A stretch of DNA of 31,702 nt, taken from an uncultured Dorea sp. (GTDB taxonomy: Bacteria > Bacillota > Clostridia > Lachnospirales > Lachnospiraceae). The translations under genes were made by a program, and so were the position numbers. Below the pieces are notes generated by a model. That model did no database searches, was not told the origin of the DNA, and worked only from the letters and a program-made list of their open reading frames with translations. Positions 1 through 6,468 of the stretch are shown here, piece after piece. The stretch's first letter is position 1, and each line of letters starts with the position of its first letter. The stretch is from assembly GCA_934295165.1 (NCBI GenBank), contig CAKRAT010000023.1, positions 1 to 31,702 of the forward strand, written 5' to 3'.

Positions 1-305
1 TTTTTGCATGCTTTTTTGAGAAGCTTTTCAATCTTGTGGATTCTGGATTTGAACACGTATTCCGGATAGGCGATCTGAACGCTGACATTTGCAGATGATT
101 CATGCGTATCCTTCAAATCCTCACTCGGGATATCTGGTTCCTGTTCCTCGTCCTCTGTTATATCAGGGCAGACAGAAAACACCGCACCCTGTGCCGCCAG
201 TGCGTTCACAGTCTGTGCAAGTGCGTGGACACCGATCTGCGGAGACAAACCGTACACGGTAACTGTTTCGCTTATAAGCTGTTCTGTCTGTGTCTCTAAC
301 TTCAT
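1..305 (-). CDS. Unrecognised protein, N-terminal 101 residues (cut by window edge)
   Basis: An open reading frame runs from an ATG at 305 leftward off the window with no stop. The start is supported by an AGAGGGG ribosome binding site about 11 nt upstream. The visible part begins MKLETQTEQLISETVTV, has a short acidic stretch (EDEEQEPDIPSED) near residues 50-63, and ends in a basic helix-like segment (SRIHKIEKLLKKACK). No signal peptide or membrane segment is visible, so it is probably cytosolic. I do not recognise the family and give no function. It follows the 33-residue membrane protein on the same strand with a gap of about 140 nt that is very A/T rich. Confidence is for it being a real gene. 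Confidence 0.6.
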   Translation of the reverse strand, partial: MKLETQTEQLISETVTVYGLSPQIGVHALAQTVNALAAQGAVFSVCPDITEDEEQEPDIPSEDLKDTHESSANVSVQIAYPEYVFKSRIHKIEKLLKKACK

Positions 306-447
306 ACTTGTTATGTTCCCCTCTTATTTTTATTTTAATTTTTCTATTTTTTATTTTTTTGTCTTCTTCATTCCCATATTCCGCGTTCTTCTAGCGACAC
401 TATATAATAAACAATTGCATTTTTATAGCATCGTTTCTGCCTTCTCC

Positions 448-549
448 CTACACAAGATACGGAATAATCATCGTTGCCACCATGGCAATGATGACGATAA
501 GCACAACAATTGATACAATCCTTTTTGTTCTTTTATCGTTGAAATTCAT
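448..549 (-). CDS. Small single-span membrane protein, 33 aa
   Basis: A short ORF, easily missed by a length cutoff. The ATG at 549 has a good ribosome binding site (AAGAAGGT, 6 nt away), and the frame ends at TAG 448-450. The protein starts MNFNDKRTKRIVS, with a positively charged N-terminus, followed by one hydrophobic segment (about residues 11-32: IVSIVVLIVIIAMVATMII), and ends PYLV. By the positive-inside rule the N-terminus should face the cytosol. It resembles the small one-helix proteins of Firmicutes (the DUF4044-like group comes to mind), but I cannot confirm a family. An 8-bp inverted repeat (576-583 and 621-628) lies upstream. Function unknown. Confidence 0.65.
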   Translation of the reverse strand: MNFNDKRTKRIVSIVVLIVIIAMVATMIIPYLV

Positions 550-575
550 TCTTTTACCTTCTTTGAACATATTTC

Positions 576-628
576 CGTTACTGGTTATTTTATGAATGAT
601 TTTATTAATATTTGCATAAACAGTAACG
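576..628. repeat. Inverted repeat upstream of small membrane protein
   Basis: CGTTACTG at 576-583 and CAGTAACG at 621-628 are exact inverted copies, 37 bp apart, between the end of nth and the start of the 33-residue protein. The minus-strand sequence between them is A/T rich and contains two TAAAAT hexamers that could be -10 boxes, so the repeat may be an operator. No promoter is clear enough to call. Confidence 0.3.
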
Positions 629-635
629 TATTTCT

Positions 636-1262
636 CTACATTTTATACTTTTTACAATATTTTTGCAAGAAACAATCCTCACATTTCGGACTTCTTGCAC
701 TGCAGATGGTCCGTCCAAATGTGATAATGTGAATGTTCCACAAAATCCAGTGATCCTCCGGCAATTCTTTCATCAGATCCTGCTCTATCTTGTCCGGATC
801 CTGGTTTTCCGTAAGTTCCAGACGATTGGATATACGCTTTACATGTGTATCCACGACCACACTCGGCTCGTGATAGATATTTCCGCGGATCACATTGGCT
901 GTCTTTCTTCCTACTCCTGCCAGGCTTAAAAGATCTTCCAGATCCGATGGAACTTCACCATTATACTTGTCCCGGATGTCTTTCATACAAGCTATGATAT
1001 TCTTCGCTTTATTATGATAGAATCCGGTTGGTTTGATATCCTGCTCTAATTCTTTCAGATCTGCATCCGCAAATGCTTCAACAGACGGATATTTCCGAAA
1101 CAGATCTTTTGTCACGATATTAACTCTTGCATCGGCACACTGTGCGCTTAGCATCGTGGCGATCAAAAGCTGCCACGGGGTTTCGTAATTCAGATAGCAG
1201 AGAAATTCTGTTCCATATTTCGCATCCAGAAGTTCGAGGATTTCTCCTGTTCTTTTTTTCAT
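636..1262 (-). CDS. nth: Endonuclease III (DNA glycosylase/AP lyase)
   Basis: Base-excision repair enzyme that removes oxidised pyrimidines and cleaves the abasic site. The HhH-GPD fold is visible: helix-hairpin-helix LAGVGRKTANV with the catalytic lysine K120 and the catalytic aspartate D138 in VVVDTHVKRISNRL; both numbers match E. coli Nth when the ATG at 1262 is used. A C-terminal [4Fe-4S] motif C-X6-C-X2-C-X5-C lies at C187, C194, C197, C203. Length is 208 aa, normal for the family. The frame is open upstream to a TTG at 1301, but the ATG at 1262 has an AAAGGAAA site at proper spacing. It follows the radical SAM gene by about 35 nt and is probably co-transcribed. Confidence 0.95.
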   Translation of the reverse strand: MKKRTGEILELLDAKYGTEFLCYLNYETPWQLLIATMLSAQCADARVNIVTKDLFRKYPSVEAFADADLKELEQDIKPTGFYHNKAKNIIACMKDIRDKYNGEVPSDLEDLLSLAGVGRKTANVIRGNIYHEPSVVVDTHVKRISNRLELTENQDPDKIEQDLMKELPEDHWILWNIHIITFGRTICSARSPKCEDCFLQKYCKKYKM

Positions 1263-1297
1263 GATTCTATTTCCTTTTATTCTCATTGCATTTTTGT

Positions 1298-3136
1298 TCA
1301 AATATTTCTATATCCATGATCCTGTTCTGACATCTGTTCTGTCCCGGCTTTCACTTTACAGACTCTTGCTTCCTGATTCAATGGATTTCTGTTCTGATAA
1401 TCAAACAAAATATAAGTGTCTGCCAGTTTAAAATATTCCAGATGAGTCATCTTCCGCATCTGGTTTCTGTCATATTTTCCATAATCCGAAAGGTACATAT
1501 GTGTCTCTTCTTCTTTTTCGTAAAATGCTCTCGCCACGTCTTTTGCCACCAGAGATTCTCCGGCGAATTCCGGTCGGCTCTTGGCATTTTCCCGGAGGTA
1601 ATAATCATAAGTAAGTACTTCCCGGAACACGTCTTCTTTTTCATTATGATATTGTCTGACATAATCCAGCAAAATCTGGTATCTTGCACTACGCTTGTGC
1701 TGAACAGCATTATAATTATGTGCTTCGTAGTATGCGGCAAGCCGGTCATACATAGAAAATGAAGAATCGTATTCTTTTTCCAGTTCTTCCATCGTATTTG
1801 TGAACTGGCGGCTGTTATAATAGACTTCCACCATCTCTTCAATACCTTTCAGACGCAGTACGTCTTCATAGGAAATCCATTTTGTATACAGTACTTCATA
1901 CGGTGGATGTGCTTTATGAACTATACCGTATTCTTCCTGATGTTCCTGCATAAAGGATCCCTTCAGTACTTTCAAAAATCCGAGTTGGAGCTGTTCCGGC
2001 TTTAATGCATAGACGTCGTCAAAAGAATGTGCGAAACTTTTTACGTCTTCGTATGGAAGCCCGGCAATCAGATCCAAATGTTCGTGCACATTTCCCTTAT
2101 CCTGAATTCTCCTTACAATTCTGGACACTTTTTCAAAATCCATAACTCTGTGGATCTCTTTGATCGTCTTTGGATTCGTTGACTGCACACCAATCTCAAG
2201 CTGTACCAGCCCCGGACGCATCTGTTCCAGAAGTTTTAGTTCTTCTTCATTCAAAATATCCGCAGCAATTTCAAAATGGAAATTCGTAATGCCATTATCA
2301 TGCTCCATGATATATTTCCAGATAGCAATACTGTGATCATGTTTACAGTTGAATGTACGGTCGACAAATTTTACCTGCGGGACTTTGTGATCCAGGAAAA
2401 ACTGCAATTCTTTTTTCACCAGTTCTATATCCCGGAAACGCAGACGCTTATCTACCGATGACAGACAATAACTGCAGGAGAACGGACATCCCCTGCTGGT
2501 CTCATAATAGATAATCTTGTGCTCAAAATCTTCCATGTGATTGTAGACAAATGGAACTTCACTCAGATCCATGATCGGGCGCCATGGGGTATCAATAAAT
2601 GCATCTTCCATACGGAAAGTGATTCCCATAACACCTTTTAACTGCTTATCCACATTCTCTGATTTCTTCCATAAATTATCCACATTTTCCGATTGATATC
2701 CACATGGGTTTTTTTCTGTTTCTGTGGATAATTCTCCTGTGCTCTCTTCATATTCCTTCCTGTATATCTGGCAGATTTCCTTAAAGGTCTTTTCCCCTTC
2801 ACCCTTCATCACCCCTTTAACACATGGAAGCCGTCTTAATACTTCCTGTGCATCGTAAGACACCTCTGGTCCTCCAAGCCAGATTGGCATATCCGGACGT
2901 AATTTTCCGATTTCTGTCACGATCTCCTCTATATAATCCAAATTCCAGATATAACAGGAAAGGCAGAGAATGTCCGGTCTCCTCTTATAAATATCCATCA
3001 GGATATCATCTTTTTGCTGATTAATCGTGTACTCCCCGATCTCCACCGCCGGATCTCCTGCATAAGCTTTCAGGCTATAAACCGCCAGATTGGAATGTAT
3101 ATATTTTGCATTAACTGCTGCCAGTAATATCTTCAT
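1298..3136 (-). CDS. B12-binding radical SAM protein (DUF4080-type)
   Basis: 612-residue predicted radical SAM enzyme of unknown substrate. The N-terminal ~120 residues form a cobalamin-binding-like Rossmann domain (MKILLAAVNAKYIHSNLA, LGGPEVSYD). The radical SAM core has CxxxCxxC in TSRGCPFSCSYCLSS, followed by sequence typical of the SAM barrel (FVDRTFNCKHDH, LEIGVQSTNP). The C-terminal ~170 residues match the DUF4080 pattern (FDYQNRNPLNQEARV). The ATG at 3136 is chosen because GGAGG lies 8 nt upstream; the frame is open further to 3199 without a comparable site. The stretch at about residues 130-165, between the two domains, looks like a low-conservation linker and carries a DnaA-box cluster in its DNA. 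Probably transcribed from a consensus promoter at 3210-3238. Confidence 0.85.
   Translation of the reverse strand: MKILLAAVNAKYIHSNLAVYSLKAYAGDPAVEIGEYTINQQKDDILMDIYKRRPDILCLSCYIWNLDYIEEIVTEIGKLRPDMPIWLGGPEVSYDAQEVLRRLPCVKGVMKGEGEKTFKEICQIYRKEYEESTGELSTETEKNPCGYQSENVDNLWKKSENVDKQLKGVMGITFRMEDAFIDTPWRPIMDLSEVPFVYNHMEDFEHKIIYYETSRGCPFSCSYCLSSVDKRLRFRDIELVKKELQFFLDHKVPQVKFVDRTFNCKHDHSIAIWKYIMEHDNGITNFHFEIAADILNEEELKLLEQMRPGLVQLEIGVQSTNPKTIKEIHRVMDFEKVSRIVRRIQDKGNVHEHLDLIAGLPYEDVKSFAHSFDDVYALKPEQLQLGFLKVLKGSFMQEHQEEYGIVHKAHPPYEVLYTKWISYEDVLRLKGIEEMVEVYYNSRQFTNTMEELEKEYDSSFSMYDRLAAYYEAHNYNAVQHKRSARYQILLDYVRQYHNEKEDVFREVLTYDYYLRENAKSRPEFAGESLVAKDVARAFYEKEEETHMYLSDYGKYDRNQMRKMTHLEYFKLADTYILFDYQNRNPLNQEARVCKVKAGTEQMSEQDHGYRNI
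2646..2731. other. DnaA-box cluster inside radical SAM gene
   Basis: Three exact copies of the 9-bp DnaA box TTATCCACA lie within 86 bp: 2646-2654 and 2676-2684 on the plus strand, and 2723-2731 on the minus strand (as TGTGGATAA). A one-mismatch copy (ATATCCACA) is at 2696-2704. The first two sit in a 30-bp-spaced imperfect direct repeat, which makes the encoded peptide repeat (SENVDNLWKK / SENVDKQ). Binding by DnaA is inferred from the consensus only. Confidence 0.5.
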
Positions 3137-3209
3137 TATGCTTTCCTCCAGATTAGAATTTCTCTTTTCGTATATATGCCGGATAAGATAAATTCTCATA
3201 TATCTAGGT

Positions 3210-3238
3210 ATTATAAAGTGGTATCGTCTTTTTTACAA
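3210..3238 (-). promoter_or_regulatory. Sigma-A promoter for radical SAM/nth
   Basis: Minus strand: -35 TTGTAA (3233-3238), 17-bp spacer, -10 TATAAT (3210-3215). Predicted start near 3203, giving a leader of about 65 nt. It is back to back with the SRP RNA promoter, with 8 bp between the two -35 boxes. Confidence 0.7.
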
Positions 3239-3246
3239 TATTTCCA

Positions 3247-3275
3247 TTGACTTTTTGCCCGGAACACGTTAAAAT
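3247..3275 (+). promoter_or_regulatory. Sigma-A promoter for SRP RNA
   Basis: -35 TTGACT (3247-3252), 17-bp spacer, -10 TAAAAT (3270-3275). The predicted start at about 3281-3283 coincides with the 5' end of the SRP RNA closing stem. Confidence 0.75.
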
Positions 3276-3280
3276 GTTGA

Positions 3281-3543
3281 GCTGTGCAGCCGGGGTGTTA
3301 GCGGTACCTTGCACCTGCAATCCGCTATAGCAGGGGTGATATTGCGCAGAGGGCTTGTTTTTGCAGAGCTGCCCTTGGAAAGTGGCGTTGATGTTTGGGT
3401 CTTACGCGACGGGACTCCATGAACCATGTCAGGTCAGGAATGAAGCAGCATTAAGTGGAACCTTCCGGGTGCCGTAAGGGTGCCTGGGCTGAGTTAACTA
3501 CCAAGGTAACGTCTGTGAAAGCTCGTTCGAAGCGCAATGCACA
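3281..3543 (+). ncRNA. ffs: Signal recognition particle RNA, large bacterial type
   Basis: About 263-nt RNA that pairs with Ffh protein to target membrane and secreted proteins co-translationally. Recognised by long stretches shared with B. subtilis scRNA: the Alu-domain segment TAGCGGTACCTTGCACC and AATCCGCTATAGCAGGG near 3299-3337, TGTTTGGGTC near 3390, CCATGTCAGGTC at 3424-3435 and TGCCTGGGCTGAG near 3481. The Ffh-binding helix 8 has the GGAA tetraloop at 3437-3440. Its closing pair is A-U here rather than C-G as in B. subtilis, a pairing-preserving change. The ends pair as TGTGCA (3283-3288) with TGCACA (3538-3543). The Alu domain shows it is the long form, as in Bacillus and Clostridia. 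Confidence 0.95.
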
Positions 3544-3562
3544 TAAAAAAGTTATCAACACG

Positions 3563-3597
3563 ATCCACTGTGGTTTTCCACATGTGGATATTTTTTT
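3563..3597 (+). terminator. Terminator of SRP RNA
   Basis: Hairpin with arms ATCCAC (3563-3568) plus GTGG, loop TTTT, then CCAC plus GTGGAT (3584-3589), followed by a run of seven T at 3591-3597. The arms also resemble DnaA boxes (TTTTCCACA at 3574-3582), which may be coincidence. Confidence 0.75.
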
Positions 3598-3601
3598 ATA
3601 T

Positions 3602-3645
3602 TAAATGGGGACGGAGGATTCCTGGGAATCCTCCGTCCCCATTTA
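3602..3645. repeat. Perfect 20-bp-stem palindrome
   Basis: Bases 3602-3621 are the exact reverse complement of 3626-3645, with the 4-nt loop CTGG. The GC-rich part reads GGGGACGGAGGATTC. There is no T run on either side, so it is not a standard terminator. It lies between the SRP RNA terminator and the end of the hydrolase gene (stop at 3648-3650), where it could act as a convergent transcription barrier or be a REP/MITE-like interspersed palindrome. Only one copy is seen in this window. Confidence 0.85.
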
Positions 3646-3647
3646 CA

Positions 3648-4571
3648 TTATGGTATATATTTACTTATAAATTGCTCAACAACATCCATATTTTTCTCTG
3701 TCCAGAATGCCGGATCACCATGTTTCGCATTTTCTACCAGATAAAATTCCACTTCTTTTTCTTCTTCCCGAAGTTTTTTATATAGTCGTATACTCTGCTC
3801 TGGTGCTACCAGATCATCGGCCAGTCCATGCATCAGCAACACCGGTGGCATCAGGACATCTTTCTTTACATAGTTCATACATGTAACCAAACCAGAAAGT
3901 TCCGGATGATCGTATACATTCTTTCCACCAATCAGCATCCCTTCCGGGCTGTCCGGTTCTCCCTGATTCAGAGTCGTCGGAAAATCTTCTTTGATTTGCA
4001 CACAGCTGACTCCATAGAAATCCACGATTGCTTTCACCTTGCAGGAATATTCACCGTATACATCTGTATCCATCAGATCCTGGTCTGCGGTAACTCCAGC
4101 AAGAAATGCCGTATTTCCACCACTGGAATCTCCCATAATGAAAATCTCATCTGAATTGATCTTATATTCTTTTGCATGTTTCCTTAAAAATCTTACTCCC
4201 GTCTTCGCATCCTGTACCGGTGCCGGAAATGTAGCAAGTCCACTTTCTCTATACTGAAGGATTGCCGTTACGAATCCCCGGCTTGCAAGATCCGCCATTG
4301 CACCAAGACGTTTGTAATTGTCTTGTTTTCTCCATGCTGATCCCTGTACATACAAAATCGCCGGATATGTCTTCTGCTCTTCTGAGTTGGTCTCCGGGAC
4401 AATCATCTGAAGTGTCCGTTTAATCCCATCACGGTTTACATAAACCACATCGTGTTTATATAATCCATACATTTCTGTTCCGTCTGCGGTAATTTTATGG
4501 ACTTCTTTCATATTCTCAACCTGAGTTCTAAATTTCTCAAAATCCATGCTTTTTATTTCTTCATTTGTCAC
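3648..4571 (-). CDS. Alpha/beta hydrolase (esterase-like)
   Basis: 307-residue predicted cytosolic carboxylesterase-type hydrolase. The nucleophile elbow G-D-S-S-G-G (MGDSSGGNTAFLAGV) gives the catalytic serine, HGLADDLVAPEQS holds the likely catalytic aspartate, and ENAKHGDPAFW holds the histidine. The usual oxyanion segment HGGG is replaced by YVQGSAW. No signal peptide. The start is GTG at 4571, with GGAGG 9 nt upstream. It lies 63 nt after tadA on the same strand and may be the last gene of the dgt-tadA unit. The family is related to the BD-FAE/acetyl-esterase group. Substrate unknown; an acyl or acetyl sugar ester is only a guess. Confidence 0.85.
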   Translation of the reverse strand: MTNEEIKSMDFEKFRTQVENMKEVHKITADGTEMYGLYKHDVVYVNRDGIKRTLQMIVPETNSEEQKTYPAILYVQGSAWRKQDNYKRLGAMADLASRGFVTAILQYRESGLATFPAPVQDAKTGVRFLRKHAKEYKINSDEIFIMGDSSGGNTAFLAGVTADQDLMDTDVYGEYSCKVKAIVDFYGVSCVQIKEDFPTTLNQGEPDSPEGMLIGGKNVYDHPELSGLVTCMNYVKKDVLMPPVLLMHGLADDLVAPEQSIRLYKKLREEEKEVEFYLVENAKHGDPAFWTEKNMDVVEQFISKYIP

Positions 4572-4634
4572 TTTATATGACCTCCAACTATTTCATCCTG
4601 TTTCTTTTTCTCCGTTTCTGTTTTCACCTTGATC

Positions 4635-5189
4635 TTATATCTCTTTTTCACCTCTTCCATCTTGATCCTGTACTTCTTTTTCCATTTTTCCGCACTCCTG
4701 AATTTCTTTTTCCAGTTGTTTTTTCTTTTTTCTTGCCTCACGCAATTCCTTAAAAAATGACTTCATCATCTGGCTGCATTCTTCTTCCATAACTCCAGTT
4801 GTCAGTTCTACCTGATGATTGAACTCTGGCATGTCCAGAAGATTTAAGATTGATCCTGCACATCCGGCCTTTGGATTCATACACCCTACCACCACACGTG
4901 TCATGCGGGATTGCACGATTGCACCAGAACACATCTGACATGGTTCCAGGGTTACATACATCGTACAATCCTCCAGTCTCCAGTCATTCATTTTTTTACT
5001 TGCCTTTTTGATTGCGATCAATTCTGCATGTGCCAGCGTATTATTGTCAATCGTTCTCCTGTTATATCCTCTTCCGATAATTTTATCCTGATATACGATT
5101 ACACAACCAATCGGTACTTCCCCGGTCGCATAGGCTTTTTTCGCCTGTTTGATCGCCTCTTTCATATATTTTTCATCTGTACTTTGCAT
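4635..5189 (-). CDS. tadA: tRNA(adenine-34) deaminase
   Basis: Converts adenosine 34 to inosine in the anticodon of tRNA-Arg(ACG). Zinc deaminase motifs are intact: H54-A-E56 (TLAHAELIAI) with E56 as proton shuttle, and PC84-QM-C87 as the other zinc ligands. The family signatures EVPIGCVIV and FFKEL near the C-terminus are present. The ATG at 5189 is preferred to the in-frame one at 5201 because GGAG lies 7 nt before it. Length is 184 aa; a charged tail after about residue 150 (REARKKKKQLEKEIQE) extends beyond the usual ~150-160 residues. It sits 42 nt after the repeat-linker protein gene. Confidence 0.93.
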   Translation of the reverse strand: MQSTDEKYMKEAIKQAKKAYATGEVPIGCVIVYQDKIIGRGYNRRTIDNNTLAHAELIAIKKASKKMNDWRLEDCTMYVTLEPCQMCSGAIVQSRMTRVVVGCMNPKAGCAGSILNLLDMPEFNHQVELTTGVMEEECSQMMKSFFKELREARKKKKQLEKEIQECGKMEKEVQDQDGRGEKEI

Positions 5190-5231
5190 TACCCACTCCA
5201 TCTAATTATTTACTGTCTCTATTTTTATATT

Positions 5232-6413
5232 TTATACTTCGGCACAACTTACAGATCCACGAACGTTTCTGCACCAGTATCCAAATGTTTCTCTGTCATT
5301 TTTCTCTTCTTCTGTAAGTGTAAGTTCCAGCTCCGAAGCCGGCAGAAATTCCGAAAATCCAAAGCTTTGTGCAGCTCTGGCTTCCTGCGGATGGTATATC
5401 CCCGGCACTCCTAATTTTAACTGACCGTCACATACTGTCAATATCAAGTGATGATAATTGTAATATCCATGAACCAGAAAACTATTATTCGCATGCTTCC
5501 ATTCACATCTTGGCAGGCATACCATATCTTTTCTCTGGATTTTTCTGACCTTGTATCTATTCTTAACACTGTTATTTTCCTTATGTCTATGACCGTTTAT
5601 ATCACAGTTGCTTCCGTTGCTATACTTTTCTTCTTGTTCACCTGAAGCTTCTTCTCTATCCTTCGTTTTCATATTACATTTCTCGTCTTCTCTTACCGGT
5701 ACTTCTACACTTCTCTCTGCGTCTTCTCTTACCAGTACCTCTGCACTTCTCTCTGCATCTTCTCTTACCGGTACTTCTGCACTTCTCTCTGCATCTTCTC
5801 TTATCGGTACTTCTGCACTTCTCTCTGCGTCTTCTCTTACCGGTACTTCTACTCTTCTCTTCGCTTCTTCCTCAACTTCCACTCGTTCTCCAACAGCCAC
5901 TTCTGCCGCTTCAGCTTCCTTCTTCTTTCCTGCAGCCTCATTGCTCATCGCATCCTCTGCGGTCTCATTGCTCATCGCATCCTCTGCAGTCACATTCTCC
6001 ATATTTTGCAAGGTCTTTTCTTCTTCCATATCCCACGTCAGCATCCGGCACACATTTACCACGTCATCATTCCAGACTGCAGCATACCAGTGTCCGTTCA
6101 CGTCCTTCAATATGATTCCGTTAACAAGATCATAATTTTCTTTCTTACCCATATCTTCCGGCGTATAACACAATTGATAATTCAGTCCGGGCGCAGGCGG
6201 CTCTGTCACTCCCTGATGGATTCCGATACAGCTTCCTTCCTGGTTCCAGAACAAATACACTTCCAGTCCCTGCATGTGTTCTTCCATCCGAAAGCCTTTT
6301 CCGTGCACATGGATCACACACTGCTCCATATCCCTTTCCACTTTCACAAAACCGACATTCCGCATTTTTTTCTCTTCTTCATATTCATACAGATACCGAA
6401 TAAATCGTCTCAA
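5232..6413 (-). CDS. Two-domain protein with tandem-repeat linker (possibly DUF6128)
   Basis: 393 residues, function unknown. The N-terminal domain (about 1-125: RRFIRYLYEYEEEKK, FVKVERDMEQCVIHVHGKGF) and the C-terminal domain (about 295-393: LVHGYYNYHHLILTVCDGQLKLGVPGIYH) look conserved and folded. I associate this arrangement with a Lachnospiraceae-restricted family (DUF6128), not verified. Between them is a charged linker with two 10-residue TAEDAMSNE-type units and five 12-residue REDAERSAEVPV-type units. The start is TTG at 6413, with AGGGAG upstream; the next ATG (residue 17) would cut into the conserved N-terminal segment. No signal peptide or membrane span. It is 55 nt downstream of dgt and 42 nt upstream of tadA. 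Confidence 0.8.
   Translation of the reverse strand: MRRFIRYLYEYEEEKKMRNVGFVKVERDMEQCVIHVHGKGFRMEEHMQGLEVYLFWNQEGSCIGIHQGVTEPPAPGLNYQLCYTPEDMGKKENYDLVNGIILKDVNGHWYAAVWNDDVVNVCRMLTWDMEEEKTLQNMENVTAEDAMSNETAEDAMSNEAAGKKKEAEAAEVAVGERVEVEEEAKRRVEVPVREDAERSAEVPIREDAERSAEVPVREDAERSAEVLVREDAERSVEVPVREDEKCNMKTKDREEASGEQEEKYSNGSNCDINGHRHKENNSVKNRYKVRKIQRKDMVCLPRCEWKHANNSFLVHGYYNYHHLILTVCDGQLKLGVPGIYHPQEARAAQSFGFSEFLPASELELTLTEEEKNDRETFGYWCRNVRGSVSCAEV
5686..5865. repeat. Five 36-bp tandem repeats (coding)
   Basis: Five contiguous units start at 5686, 5722, 5758, 5794 and 5830, each close to TCTTCTCTTACCGGTACTTC followed by TGCACTTCTCTCTGCA. They encode 12-residue repeats. Period is a multiple of three, so copy-number change keeps the frame. 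A second direct repeat of 30 bp (two copies) is at about 5936-5995. Confidence 0.95.
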
Positions 6414-6468
6414 AAATATTCTCCCTGTTTTCGGTTATTTACCACAATCTATTCGTAAAAATTTTCTT

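Noticed and set aside
4911..5414. Plus-strand ORF of 167 aa
   Set aside because: Lies antisense to tadA and the repeat-linker gene; no start signal, Cys/Phe-rich shadow composition.
5686..5865. 36-bp repeats as a CRISPR array
   Set aside because: Units are contiguous with no unique spacers, are in frame with a gene, and no cas genes are nearby.
5608..6135. Plus-strand Ser/Thr-rich repeat ORF
   Set aside because: Shadow of the tandem-repeat linker of the minus-strand gene; the composition comes from the 36-bp repeats.
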